A stretch of 64,000 nt of DNA from Owenweeksia sp965229445. Its GTDB lineage: Bacteria; Bacteroidota; Bacteroidia; Flavobacteriales; Schleiferiaceae. The notes beneath the pieces were generated by a model that searched no databases, was not told the origin of the DNA, and saw only the letters and a list, made by a program, of their open reading frames with translations. Below, one piece after another: positions 14,596 through 23,045 of the stretch (its first letter is position 1; the number at the start of each line of letters is the position of its first letter). A program made the position numbers and the translations under genes. The stretch lies in assembly GCA_965229445.1 (NCBI GenBank), contig OZ245876.1, forward strand, positions 744,001 through 808,000, given 5' to 3'.

Positions 14596-16665
14596 TTATT
14601 TAAACATATCGGATTCAAGGTCTGAATTGACCTTAATTTCCGAGACAGTCATCTTTATACTTTGGGGTCCGGTTTGAGCCTTTATGACATAAGGATACAT
14701 TACTCCGTTTATTTCTCGGTAGTCCAAGAATGTAGAGGAAGATGTCATGGGTCCCTGGGGTGTTTCCTGGGTAGTTTCTTCACGAAGTTTTAATCCGCTC
14801 TCTACAGAATAGTACTCAGTTACCACATCGCCTGAACTGTTAACTACCTTCAGGACATAAGCAAGCTCATCTTCAACCTTAGACATACCTGCTATTTCCA
14901 ACTGGTAATTGCCTTCCAGATAATCTAATTCTGGATGAAACTGAGCCGATCTCTTCATTTCTTCCAATTCTTCGCCTTCTAAGGAGCGTTCTCCCTGCAT
15001 ACCAGACATATTGGCTTTGTCTCCATCATAAACCTGCTTCATCAAAACACCCATTCCGGCTGCTTTCATCTCCATCATATACATATCGGGTCTCTTTCTG
15101 GCAATAGTAGCCTGAATGCTCATTGGTGCACCAGCAATTTCCGCATCATACATACTAATGACATCCTTAACAGCAGCTAACTTTTCTTCGCCACCCATGG
15201 CAGCAATATAGGCCTTCACAATTGTTTCTGGAGTAACACCTTCCGGAACCTCCATGCTCGGTGGATCCGTAGAGTTAGCCTCTTCATCATAATATCCCAG
15301 TTCGCCGAACTTCTCAAGCTTGTCGGCCACCTCTGCGCCTTTACCCACTACCGATATTAAGACCTGATCAGGTTTGAGATACTTCTTGGCCGTTTCCATT
15401 ACCTCTTCCCGGGTAACGGACTGGAGTTGTTTTAGGTATTCCTTATAATAGTCTTCACCTAAATTGTAGCGCTCTATATTTAAAGCAAAGCTTCCACGCG
15501 TCTGAGGACTCTCCAGAGAACGACCAAAGGCGCCTATGACATAGTTCTTGGCTGCTTCGAGCTCCTCTTCAGTTACTAACTCTGTTCTAATGCGATTGTA
15601 TTCATACAAAAACTCAGTAATAGCACTATCGGTCACCTCATTTCTGACGCTGGCACTGGCACTGAATTCTCCGGTAAAGCGATCTTCTTCAAAGGAAGAA
15701 TACGCACCATAAGTATAACCTTTATCCTCGCGGATGTTGAGATAAAGTCGACCCAGAGAACCACCTCCCAGAATTTGATTTACGAGACGGAGTTTAACAA
15801 TATCCGCGTCGCCTGGATGAAGTTCTATTGTGTTACCAATATTGATTACCGACTGTACCGAGGCTTCACGATTGGTAAAGGCAACCTGAGGTTGATCTCT
15901 TACCGCCGGATCATCATAAACTTTCTTGTCCACATTGCCCATCGCCCAGCTTCCAAAGTACCTTTTAGCGAGCTTTTTGGCATCTTTTGCTTTAATATCC
16001 CCCACTATAGCCAAATACGCATTGTTTGGAATCCAATTGTTGGCATAAAAGGTTTTAACATCGTCAACATCCACGCTCTCCACTGTTTCTACCGTCACGA
16101 TCTCACCATAGGGGTGATCCTTGCCGTATAGAAGGGCGTTATAGACGTTGGAAGCAATGGCGTTTGGCTCCTCCTTCTGACTTTCCAGACCGGAGATCAT
16201 TTGCTTCTTAAGTTTATCAAATTCTTCCTGCGGAAAAGCCGGGTTAAGAGCAACATCTGCCATTAACTCAAAGAGCTCATCTGTATATTTACTCAAACCT
16301 CCAGTATAAATCAGACTTGGACTGGTGAAAAGGCTTGCGCCGATAAAATCTATTTCCTCATCCAGTTTGTCTTTAGGACGCGTGGTCGTCCCCTGTCGCA
16401 ACATATCGCCCGCCAGGGAAACATACCCTGCTTTCTCTCCTTCAAGAGTGGGGTCATTGTCTACTAACAATCTCATCGTAATACGGGGTAATTTGTGATC
16501 TTCTACCACAATTACCTTTAACCCATTGTCTAGTTCATAAACCTTATACTTACCAAAGTCAAGCTCTGGGGAAGGACCTGCCTCCGGACGCTGACTGCGG
16601 TCTATTTGTGCCGACAATCCCAGACTTAGTATAAGAAATAGCGTTATTGAAAGTATATTCTTCAT
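14596..16665 (-). CDS. M16 peptidase family protein, non-catalytic partner, with LolA-like C-terminal domain
   Basis: A 689-residue exported protein (signal MKNILSITLFLILSLGLSAQ). Two M16 domains span residues about 40-450. Where active M16 enzymes have HxxEH this protein has GDMLRQGTTT, so the zinc site is missing. The Tyr/Gly-rich GGGSLGRLYLNIRE segment typical of the partner subunit is present. Residues about 470-685 form an extra module resembling the LolA/outer-membrane lipoprotein sorting fold (from TIVKAYIAAMGGEEKL). Family knowledge: active and inactive M16 chains pair in the periplasm. Its active partner is encoded 10 bp upstream. Confidence 0.88.
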   Translation of the reverse strand: MKNILSITLFLILSLGLSAQIDRSQRPEAGPSPELDFGKYKVYELDNGLKVIVVEDHKLPRITMRLLVDNDPTLEGEKAGYVSLAGDMLRQGTTTRPKDKLDEEIDFIGASLFTSPSLIYTGGLSKYTDELFELMADVALNPAFPQEEFDKLKKQMISGLESQKEEPNAIASNVYNALLYGKDHPYGEIVTVETVESVDVDDVKTFYANNWIPNNAYLAIVGDIKAKDAKKLAKRYFGSWAMGNVDKKVYDDPAVRDQPQVAFTNREASVQSVINIGNTIELHPGDADIVKLRLVNQILGGGSLGRLYLNIREDKGYTYGAYSSFEEDRFTGEFSASASVRNEVTDSAITEFLYEYNRIRTELVTEEELEAAKNYVIGAFGRSLESPQTRGSFALNIERYNLGEDYYKEYLKQLQSVTREEVMETAKKYLKPDQVLISVVGKGAEVADKLEKFGELGYYDEEANSTDPPSMEVPEGVTPETIVKAYIAAMGGEEKLAAVKDVISMYDAEIAGAPMSIQATIARKRPDMYMMEMKAAGMGVLMKQVYDGDKANMSGMQGERSLEGEELEEMKRSAQFHPELDYLEGNYQLEIAGMSKVEDELAYVLKVVNSSGDVVTEYYSVESGLKLREETTQETPQGPMTSSSTFLDYREINGVMYPYVIKAQTGPQSIKMTVSEIKVNSDLESDMFK

Positions 16666-16675
16666 TGTTCTCTAA

Positions 16676-17995
16676 TTAATTCGCTTGACTTTTAGGAAGG
16701 TAATACAGGACCACCCTGTTAGATGGATTCAGGTAGTTTTTGGCTACTCTTAGGATGTCTTCTCTGGAAACGGCTCTGTAACGTTCAATTTCATTATTAA
16801 TTAAACTGGCGTCGCCAAAGTAAACATGGTAATTGGCCAGACTTTCGGCAATACCAGCCATGGTAGAGTTACTTTGAATGAAGCTACTCTCAACCTGATT
16901 CATCACCTTTTGATACTCCTCTTCGGTGATCAATTCCATGCGCATTTTCTCAACTTCAGAATCGATGCCGATCATCAACTCACTCAATTCAACACCCATG
17001 TTGGCGATTCCAAGGGTGATGAACAAACCCCCTAATTCAAGGCTATATGGAAAGGCCTGAACGGCTAGTCCTAATTGCTGATCGTCAACCAGAGTTTTGT
17101 AGAAACGTGAGCTTTGTCCTCCAGAAAGAACGGTATTTAACATTTCAAGGGCGTATGTATCGCTGGTTCCCTGAGGAGGCATGCGGTAACCAATAAAAAC
17201 TCCGGGAAGCTGAATGTTGTCATATACTGTGTCGGTAGTTTCAGTTTCCAGCATTTTAAATTCCGAACTTGGCCTCGGGATTTCTTTCGTTCCAGCAGGG
17301 ATGCCTCCAAAATATTTCTTCACCATCTCCTTTGTTTTTGCGATATCGATTGCGCCCGCAATGGATAAGGTGGCGTTATTGGGAACGTAGAAGGTTTCGT
17401 AAAAATCTGCGAAATCTTCAATCGATGCCGCGTTCAAATCTTCCATGGTGCCAATAGGAGTGATCTCATAGGGATGATCTTCATATGCATTGCCAAAAAT
17501 CTTTTCCTGAAAAGATCCATAAGGGCGATTATCGATTCTCAATCGCTTTTCCTCCTTCACAACTTCACGTTGAGTATCCACACCGGTTTGGTCAACCGTG
17601 GCCTGGAGCATTCTCTCGCTTTCCAACCAAAGACCTAGCTCCAATTGGTTAGAAGGGAGTATTTCATAATAGAAAGTACGGTCGAAGGTGGTGTTGGCAT
17701 TCAGCGCTCCACCATTACTCTGAACCAGTTTGGAGTATTCTCCGCGATCAATATTGGGTGAACCTTCAAACATCAGGTGTTCAAAAAAGTGTGCAAAGCC
17801 AGACCTTCCTTCAGATTCGTTTTTAGAACCAACATGATAAAGAACAGACACCGCCACAATAGGGGTGGACTGGTCTTCATGCAGAATAACATGCAAACCA
17901 TTATCGAGATCAAATTCTTCAAACTCAATGTTAGTCTGAGCGGCCAGGCTGCCAAACATAAATAGCAGTAAGCCTGCAAACAGTGATTTGTACAT
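16676..17995 (-). CDS. M16 zinc peptidase, catalytic subunit
   Basis: A 439-residue periplasmic protease (signal MYKSLFAGLLLFMFGSLAAQ) with the inverted zinc motif H69-F-F-E72-H73 and the distal acidic helix VVKEEKRLR. The family cleaves small proteins and peptides inside a closed clamshell formed with a second M16 chain. The start at 17995 is preferred to the ATG at 18022 because it places the signal peptide first. It forms a two-gene operon with the inactive M16 protein at 14596-16665, mirroring the alpha/beta pairing seen in mitochondrial processing peptidase. Confidence 0.92.
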   Translation of the reverse strand: MYKSLFAGLLLFMFGSLAAQTNIEFEEFDLDNGLHVILHEDQSTPIVAVSVLYHVGSKNESEGRSGFAHFFEHLMFEGSPNIDRGEYSKLVQSNGGALNANTTFDRTFYYEILPSNQLELGLWLESERMLQATVDQTGVDTQREVVKEEKRLRIDNRPYGSFQEKIFGNAYEDHPYEITPIGTMEDLNAASIEDFADFYETFYVPNNATLSIAGAIDIAKTKEMVKKYFGGIPAGTKEIPRPSSEFKMLETETTDTVYDNIQLPGVFIGYRMPPQGTSDTYALEMLNTVLSGGQSSRFYKTLVDDQQLGLAVQAFPYSLELGGLFITLGIANMGVELSELMIGIDSEVEKMRMELITEEEYQKVMNQVESSFIQSNSTMAGIAESLANYHVYFGDASLINNEIERYRAVSREDILRVAKNYLNPSNRVVLYYLPKSQAN

Positions 17996-18188
17996 ATAAC
18001 AAATAGGATTTAAATAGAACAATATGTTCAGGTAGCGCGCAAAAGTAGGAAATAGAAGGGGGTTAGGGAAAAACTTGGAAGTAAAACTGGAAATCAGACT
18101 TAGGAGCTAAGAACTTATAGTTAGATAGTGCTTTACCTTGAGCGTCTGTATTGAGCTTGTCGAAATGTAGTCGAAGTGTGCTAATATG

Positions 18189-18251
18189 CCAATGGCCAAT
18201 GGCCAATGATTAATGATAAGTGATAAATGATGAATGATGAATGACCGATGT
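18189..18251. repeat. Nine-unit heptanucleotide tandem repeat
   Basis: Nine successive 7-bp units of the form nnAATGR (ccAATGg, ccAATGg, ccAATGa, ttAATGa, taAGTGa, taAATGa, tgAATGa, tgAATGa, ccGATGt). It lies in the ~540-bp gap between the divergent M16 and T9SS genes. The rest of the gap shows only GAGCTTGTCGAAATGTAG (near 18154), a repeat-like fragment, and no gene. Confidence 0.75.
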
Positions 18252-18532
18252 TGCGTTAGGGGTGACCGGTGAAGTTAATGCCTGCCCGACAGCGGCGGGA
18301 ACACCGTCAAAGGGTAATACCGGAAAGAGTGAGATATATTTATAATAGCCACTATTATGTATGGACTAGTTGCTATATCCAAGGTGATTCCGGTATTTCA
18401 TATTCAGTAGGCTGTACTGTTTACTATAGATTATTAATTATCACAAGGCATAACTTGAGATCCAACTATTTGCTCATTTGATAGTCATATTAATTCTAGG
18501 TTGTTGTTTTTGTGTTTAAACTTGTTAGGGCA

Positions 18533-21034
18533 ATGTGTAAATGGTTAGCAATACTATTCTTTAGTATGGGCCTTGGGTCTATTTCTGGTCAACCGTGTAT
18601 TTATGAGCTTTTACCCACTACGAAAACAGTTCTTGATGTGTTGGATATACCGTCTTCCAACGAAAGATGGCTCTTAACAGATAGTATACTTTTTCGACAG
18701 ATTCAAGGTGATAGCGATTATATTGAAGAGCAAATATTGGTTGATAGTGTTCCTGTGTTATTAAAGTCATTGCACATTCTCTCAGGAAAGATAGTAGTGC
18801 TGTCCTGGTATAAGGGGGTTTTCATTCGAGAAGGCCTGTTATGGAGCAGGCTATGGCAAGGAAATGGCTTGAGTGCAGATGAAGTGTTTGATATTGAAGA
18901 GGATGAAAATGGTGTGTGGTGGATTGCTACCGCCAAAGGTCTGAGTCGGTGGGATGGTTCGGGATTTGAAACTTATACACCCTTCTTAAATATGCCAGAG
19001 GTGCATGCCATTGCTATTCATAAGGGAATGGTATATGCAGGGAATAACTCAAGTGCAGATCCAATCAGAATGTTTGATGGTCAGATTTGGATTTCACTTC
19101 CTAACAATACTGCAGGTGTGTTAGGAAATACAGTGAATGACATAATTTTTGGTGCAGACGGGGCACTATATTCCTTTTCAGGCTCATCAGGGTCTCCGGT
19201 TCTGAATAAAGCATATTCAATTTCAGCATTTGTAAATAATACGTGGACATCCTTAACTGATCAATTAATTGGGAGGGCTCTGGTCGGCCAATCTGGAGAT
19301 CGCATTTTTGTTCTTTTCGATAACCTGCTCCTGCATTTGAATGCGGGAAAAATAGATACCGTGCGAGAATTAAACTGTTCTTCATTTTCAGGTAAATTGT
19401 TTAGTTGTAATAGCGATAACAGCGCTTATGCTAGTGTTGAAAGCTTTACAGATGATCATTTGGTGCTAATAAACCTTGATTCACATTCAACCAGCGGGCA
19501 AATTGTAAATGAACAAGCCTTCCTAACTGTAGCTTCTTGTGGTCAATTATTTTGTAATACTGAGGAGCATTTAGAGGATCAGCGCATTGGAAAGTTTGAA
19601 TTGCTTTCTCATCCATCCAGCCCCTTGGCAAATCTGGCCGGTTTGTGGATTGCCGGAAAAACAGATGAAGGGTGGTCAGTATCAGTAACGGATAACAAAG
19701 CTTTGCATCATGATTATGCCTCTGGGCCGGTAGGAATTAATTATGACATGGACTATGTAAGAACTTATGATAGGGTTTGGATTGTGAGCAGAGATCAGAT
19801 TGAAACTCATGAGCAAAACTTTGCAGATCTGAATTATGTTGTTCCTGAAGTAATACTCAATTGGCCTGCTAATGTTGCAGATCATCAAGAATTATCAGAG
19901 GATCTTGCTCCATTTTCAGACAAGAACAACAATGGAAAATACGAACCCCAATATGGGGATGCGCCTGTTATATATGGAGACAAGGCGCTGTATTGCATCT
20001 TTAATGATCATCGCTCTTTGCACGATCATATTTATGGTACAAGATCATTGGGCTTAGAGGTCCATGGTATGATATACACATACCAGAATAGTGGTTCCTT
20101 GAGTGATTCTGTATTTTTTCTGAATTATCGTGTAATCAATCGTTCGGAGCATACTATAGACAGCCTTCTCATGAGTTTTTCTGTGCATCACAGCATTGGT
20201 TCATCTCATGATGATGCCTTGGGAAGTGATAGTATACTAGGCATGAGCTATTATTATAATTTGGATAATCTTGACGATTCTTCTTTTGGATATGCTCCCC
20301 CCGCTTTAGGATTTGTGCAACTGAATAACCCATTGCGAGGATTTATTGCGCATGAGCCAATACTTGGATTTAGTATGAGTAACCGCAGAAATCCAGATGA
20401 TTTGTTTGAATATCTAAGATATCTTAATGTTCGATGGCCGAATGGAAATCGTATACGAGTGGAGGGTCCTGATGGTTTGTTAGGTAAAAACAACGGAGAT
20501 GGTTTTGTTTCCTCCGAATCTGGTAAGCCAACCAACTTTTTATTCAATGATGCTTACAACTGGTATCAAAGCCCCTACGATGTGCCGATATGGGTTGGTG
20601 TGAATTTGCTGTCAGTACCTAAAAGCCTGGATCCCGGTGAATCCTTTTGTTTGGATCTGGCATTGATACAAAAACGAACTGATAATGACGCCTCCGGCAC
20701 GGAGCATATAAAGTCCTTATTTCAGGTTAAGAATGCGGCACAAAGATTAAAGCTGAAATTTGACATGAGTTTAGGATGCCAGGAGAACAAGAGTAATGAA
20801 TCTTACTCAGATAAATTTGGCATCTATCCCAATCCTACTACGGGTATATTGAACCTCAATATTCCGGAAACGCAATTTGCAGATGAGGTGATATTGTATA
20901 ATGCTGCAGGTCAGGTTTTACAACACGAATATCGGATTCACCAAATAGATATATCACATGTTACTTCAGGGGTTTACTTTGTTGCAATAAAATCATCATA
21001 TCACTTCGAGGTGGTAATGGTTTTAAAGGATTAG
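18533..21034 (+). CDS. Large T9SS-secreted protein with N-terminal propeller-like repeats
   Basis: An 833-residue exported protein. The ATG at 18533 starts a good signal peptide (MCKWLAILFFSMGLGSISGQ); a GTG at 18512 would add seven residues and cannot be excluded. The N-terminal third resembles two-component-regulator-type propeller blades (ENGVWWIATAKGLSRWDG). The middle holds a block seen in other Bacteroidota T9SS proteins: DKNNNGKYEPQYGDAPVI, then VFFLNYRVINRS and DDALGSDSILGMSYYYN. The end is a T9SS type A domain from IYPNPTTGILNL. No catalytic motif is recognised. Likely a surface or extracellular protein of unknown role. Confidence 0.82.
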   Translation: MCKWLAILFFSMGLGSISGQPCIYELLPTTKTVLDVLDIPSSNERWLLTDSILFRQIQGDSDYIEEQILVDSVPVLLKSLHILSGKIVVLSWYKGVFIREGLLWSRLWQGNGLSADEVFDIEEDENGVWWIATAKGLSRWDGSGFETYTPFLNMPEVHAIAIHKGMVYAGNNSSADPIRMFDGQIWISLPNNTAGVLGNTVNDIIFGADGALYSFSGSSGSPVLNKAYSISAFVNNTWTSLTDQLIGRALVGQSGDRIFVLFDNLLLHLNAGKIDTVRELNCSSFSGKLFSCNSDNSAYASVESFTDDHLVLINLDSHSTSGQIVNEQAFLTVASCGQLFCNTEEHLEDQRIGKFELLSHPSSPLANLAGLWIAGKTDEGWSVSVTDNKALHHDYASGPVGINYDMDYVRTYDRVWIVSRDQIETHEQNFADLNYVVPEVILNWPANVADHQELSEDLAPFSDKNNNGKYEPQYGDAPVIYGDKALYCIFNDHRSLHDHIYGTRSLGLEVHGMIYTYQNSGSLSDSVFFLNYRVINRSEHTIDSLLMSFSVHHSIGSSHDDALGSDSILGMSYYYNLDNLDDSSFGYAPPALGFVQLNNPLRGFIAHEPILGFSMSNRRNPDDLFEYLRYLNVRWPNGNRIRVEGPDGLLGKNNGDGFVSSESGKPTNFLFNDAYNWYQSPYDVPIWVGVNLLSVPKSLDPGESFCLDLALIQKRTDNDASGTEHIKSLFQVKNAAQRLKLKFDMSLGCQENKSNESYSDKFGIYPNPTTGILNLNIPETQFADEVILYNAAGQVLQHEYRIHQIDISHVTSGVYFVAIKSSYHFEVVMVLKD

Positions 21035-21118
21035 TATCTCCAATCTATATATGCCCTTAATAACAAAAAAAATCCGTCAGATTCTTGAGCTTGTCACACC
21101 GAATTCAAAAACATTGAA

Positions 21119-21721
21119 ATGAGACTTATCCTCGTATCAATCGCCTTTCTTGCTTTTAGCTTTACTTCTACCGCCCAGGAATTTTATATGGAAGCTGGTG
21201 GTTTAGGCAGCAAGCGGTTCGCCATCCTGGCAGATAATCAGGAATCATTCAACATCAAGACTGCCGGGTTTTATCTGGAGTTCGGTTCTGAGTTATTCAT
21301 TTTTGATAAGGGCACCATGCTTTGGGCAATTGGGTATTCCTATGAATCAGGGAATGGGAGTTACAGTTTTGATACCCTTGGGAGTCAGGGTACGGAAAAT
21401 ATTGAGGATTGGAAGTATAATAACTTTGACATGTCATACATGTATGTAACAGATTATGATAGTAAGTTCAACGCACTATTCAGTGGTAGTTTAGGATTGG
21501 GTTTTGCAACTAGGAATGTGATTGCCGAATCCCAAAAGGAGCTCTACTTCATGTTTCCTACTCTTAGCCTTGAAGCTGGTTTGTTGTTTACCGTCATAGA
21601 GAATCTTGACATAAATCTCATGTTGAGGGGTGGTGGAAACTACAACCTAAGAATCATCGGCAGTAGCTTTCAACCTATGGTGGGTTTTGGACTTGGCTTG
21701 AGGTATACTATTGTGGAATAG
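21119..21721 (+). CDS. Exported outer-membrane barrel-like protein, unknown function
   Basis: A 200-residue protein with signal peptide MRLILVSIAFLAFSFTSTAQ. After it come alternating amphipathic strands (for example FYLEFGSELFIF, ALFSGSLGLGFATRN, LSLEAGLLFTVIE) ending in VGFGLGLRYTIVE, which fits a small outer-membrane beta-barrel. No specific family was recognised. It starts 84 bp after the T9SS gene on the same strand and could be co-transcribed with it. Confidence 0.7.
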   Translation: MRLILVSIAFLAFSFTSTAQEFYMEAGGLGSKRFAILADNQESFNIKTAGFYLEFGSELFIFDKGTMLWAIGYSYESGNGSYSFDTLGSQGTENIEDWKYNNFDMSYMYVTDYDSKFNALFSGSLGLGFATRNVIAESQKELYFMFPTLSLEAGLLFTVIENLDINLMLRGGGNYNLRIIGSSFQPMVGFGLGLRYTIVE

Positions 21722-22092
21722 CAGGGGGAGTTAAGAATTAAGAGTTAAGGCTTCAGGCAACTAGAGCGGTCAGTTGTAAGTAATTTGAACCTAATACCTA
21801 ACCTAAGTAAAACATTTAGCTCACCGTATCCATGCGCAACGGCGGGCACTTGACTTGACTCCATGTGCCATAAAATTCATGATAAACCGTTTAGATTACT
21901 GGCTGTGGTATTTACAAGCTGCATATCATAACTTGTCGAAGCCGAATTATGACATGCTGCAATTCGGGGGCAATGGCTTATTACATTAAACTATCCGGGC
22001 AATATTATCCCTTACCGGATAACACTCAACCTATAACTAAGTCCCCCTAGTAATTTTTCATTTTTCACTCTTAGTTATTAGTTTCAATTAGT
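21722..22092. other. Intergenic region, no gene seen
   Basis: About 370 bp between the barrel-like gene and the rplU promoter. It begins with a short heptameric tract AGTTAAGAATTAAGAGTTAAG (near 21729). No open frame, tRNA or strong hairpin was recognised in the rest. Confidence 0.5.
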
Positions 22093-22100
22093 TATCTTTG
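22093..22100 (+). promoter_or_regulatory. Predicted -7 element of the rplU-rpmA operon
   Basis: TATCTTTG followed by CACC lies 24 bp before the rplU ATG. It is a textbook Bacteroidota -7 element and supports the ATG at 22125, since an in-frame upstream start at 22098 would fall inside the promoter. Confidence 0.7.
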
Positions 22101-22124
22101 CACCCCTTAAAAATTAAGTTTAAC

Positions 22125-22676
22125 ATGTACGCAGTTGTAGAGATAGCAGGGCATCAGTACAAAGTACGCAAAGACCAGCAGCTGTACGTCAATCGTTTGG
22201 CCGCCAAAGAAGGCGACAAAGTATCCTTTGACAGGGTTCTTTTAACAGACAATGACGGAACAGTAGAAGTTGGCGCCCCGGTTATAAGTGGCATTCAGGT
22301 GGATGCCAAGGTTGTGTCACACCTCCAAGCAGACAAAGTAATTATCTTCAAGAAGAAAAGAAGAAAAGGTTACAAAAAGAAGAATGGTCATCGCCAGCCA
22401 ATTTCTTTGATTGAAATTACCGGTATCGGTAAGGGATCAGGAAAGAAGGCAGCCCCAGCGAAAGCTGAGCCAAAAGCGAAAGTTGCGGAAGCCAAAGTTG
22501 AGAAACCAGCAGAGACCCCTAAGAAAGCTGAAGCTAAGGCCGAAAAGGCTAAAGGCGGAGAAGACCTGAGTAAAATGACCGTGGCTGACCTGAAGGCTCT
22601 TGCCAAGGAACGGGGTTTAACGGGTTATTCTTCAATGAAAAAGGATGAACTGATCGCGGCTCTAAGCGCGAAATAA
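22125..22676 (+). CDS. rplU: 50S ribosomal protein L21 with Rho-N/SAP-like C-terminal extension
   Basis: Residues 1 to about 103 are a normal L21 (MYAVVEIAGHQYKV, then the basic KKKRRKGYKKKNGHRQ loop and an EITGI end). An Ala/Lys/Glu-rich linker follows (about 105-143), then a compact module DLSKMTVADLKALAKERG...YSSMKKDELIAALSAK resembling the Rho N-terminal or SAP fold, which binds nucleic acid in other proteins. The total is 183 residues against about 103 for standard L21. The ribosomal core role is certain; the tail's role is unknown. Followed 19 bp later by rpmA, the usual L21-L27 pair. Confidence 0.96.
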   Translation: MYAVVEIAGHQYKVRKDQQLYVNRLAAKEGDKVSFDRVLLTDNDGTVEVGAPVISGIQVDAKVVSHLQADKVIIFKKKRRKGYKKKNGHRQPISLIEITGIGKGSGKKAAPAKAEPKAKVAEAKVEKPAETPKKAEAKAEKAKGGEDLSKMTVADLKALAKERGLTGYSSMKKDELIAALSAK

Positions 22677-22695
22677 ACTGATAAATATTTGAACC

Positions 22696-22959
22696 ATGGC
22701 TCATAAGAAAGGTGTCGGTAGTTCCAAAAACGGACGTGAATCAGAAAGTAAACGCCTGGGCGTGAAGATTTTCGGTGGCCAACCAGCCATTGCCGGAAAT
22801 ATCATTGTGCGTCAGCGTGGTACTCGTCATTACCCCGGAACAAATGTGGGAATGGGAAAGGATCATACTCTTTTTGCCCTAACTGACGGTACAGTAACTT
22901 TCAAGAAGAAAGCAGGTAATAAGTCTTTTGTTTCCGTTGAACCCAACGGAGAGGCTTAA
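22696..22959 (+). CDS. rpmA: 50S ribosomal protein L27
   Basis: An 87-residue L27 with MAHKKGVGSSKNGRES at the N-terminus, the flexible tail that reaches towards the peptidyl-transferase centre, and the conserved RLGVKIFGGQ and IIVRQRGTRHYPG segments. No N-terminal extension needing cleavage, unlike Firmicutes L27. Second gene of the rplU operon, which ends at the strong hairpin at 22981. Confidence 0.98.
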   Translation: MAHKKGVGSSKNGRESESKRLGVKIFGGQPAIAGNIIVRQRGTRHYPGTNVGMGKDHTLFALTDGTVTFKKKAGNKSFVSVEPNGEA

Positions 22960-22980
22960 TTACTATATCGAATCATTATA

Positions 22981-23012
22981 AAACCCCGACCTTCTCTGAA
23001 CGGTCGGGGTTT
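22981..23012 (+). terminator. Strong terminator after rpmA
   Basis: AAACCCCGACC (22981-22991) pairs perfectly with GGTCGGGGTTT (23002-23012) across a 10-nt loop, followed by the T-rich ATTGTTTA. It ends the rplU-rpmA transcript, and the serS promoter follows within 10 bp. Confidence 0.88.
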
Positions 23013-23020
23013 ATTGTTTA

Positions 23021-23028
23021 TACCTTTG
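23021..23028 (+). promoter_or_regulatory. Predicted -7 element of serS
   Basis: TACCTTTG followed by CC, 17 bp before the serS ATG. Any -33 element would lie inside the right arm of the rpmA terminator. Confidence 0.55.
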
Positions 23029-23045
23029 CCGAAACGACATTATTT

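Noticed and set aside
18512..18532. GTG start for the large T9SS protein
   Set aside because: The ATG at 18533 gives a better signal peptide and GTG starts are less common; left as an alternative.
21722..22092. tRNA or small RNA gene in the gap before rplU
   Set aside because: No cloverleaf, CCA end or terminator hairpin could be found by eye; no tRNA was seen anywhere in the window.
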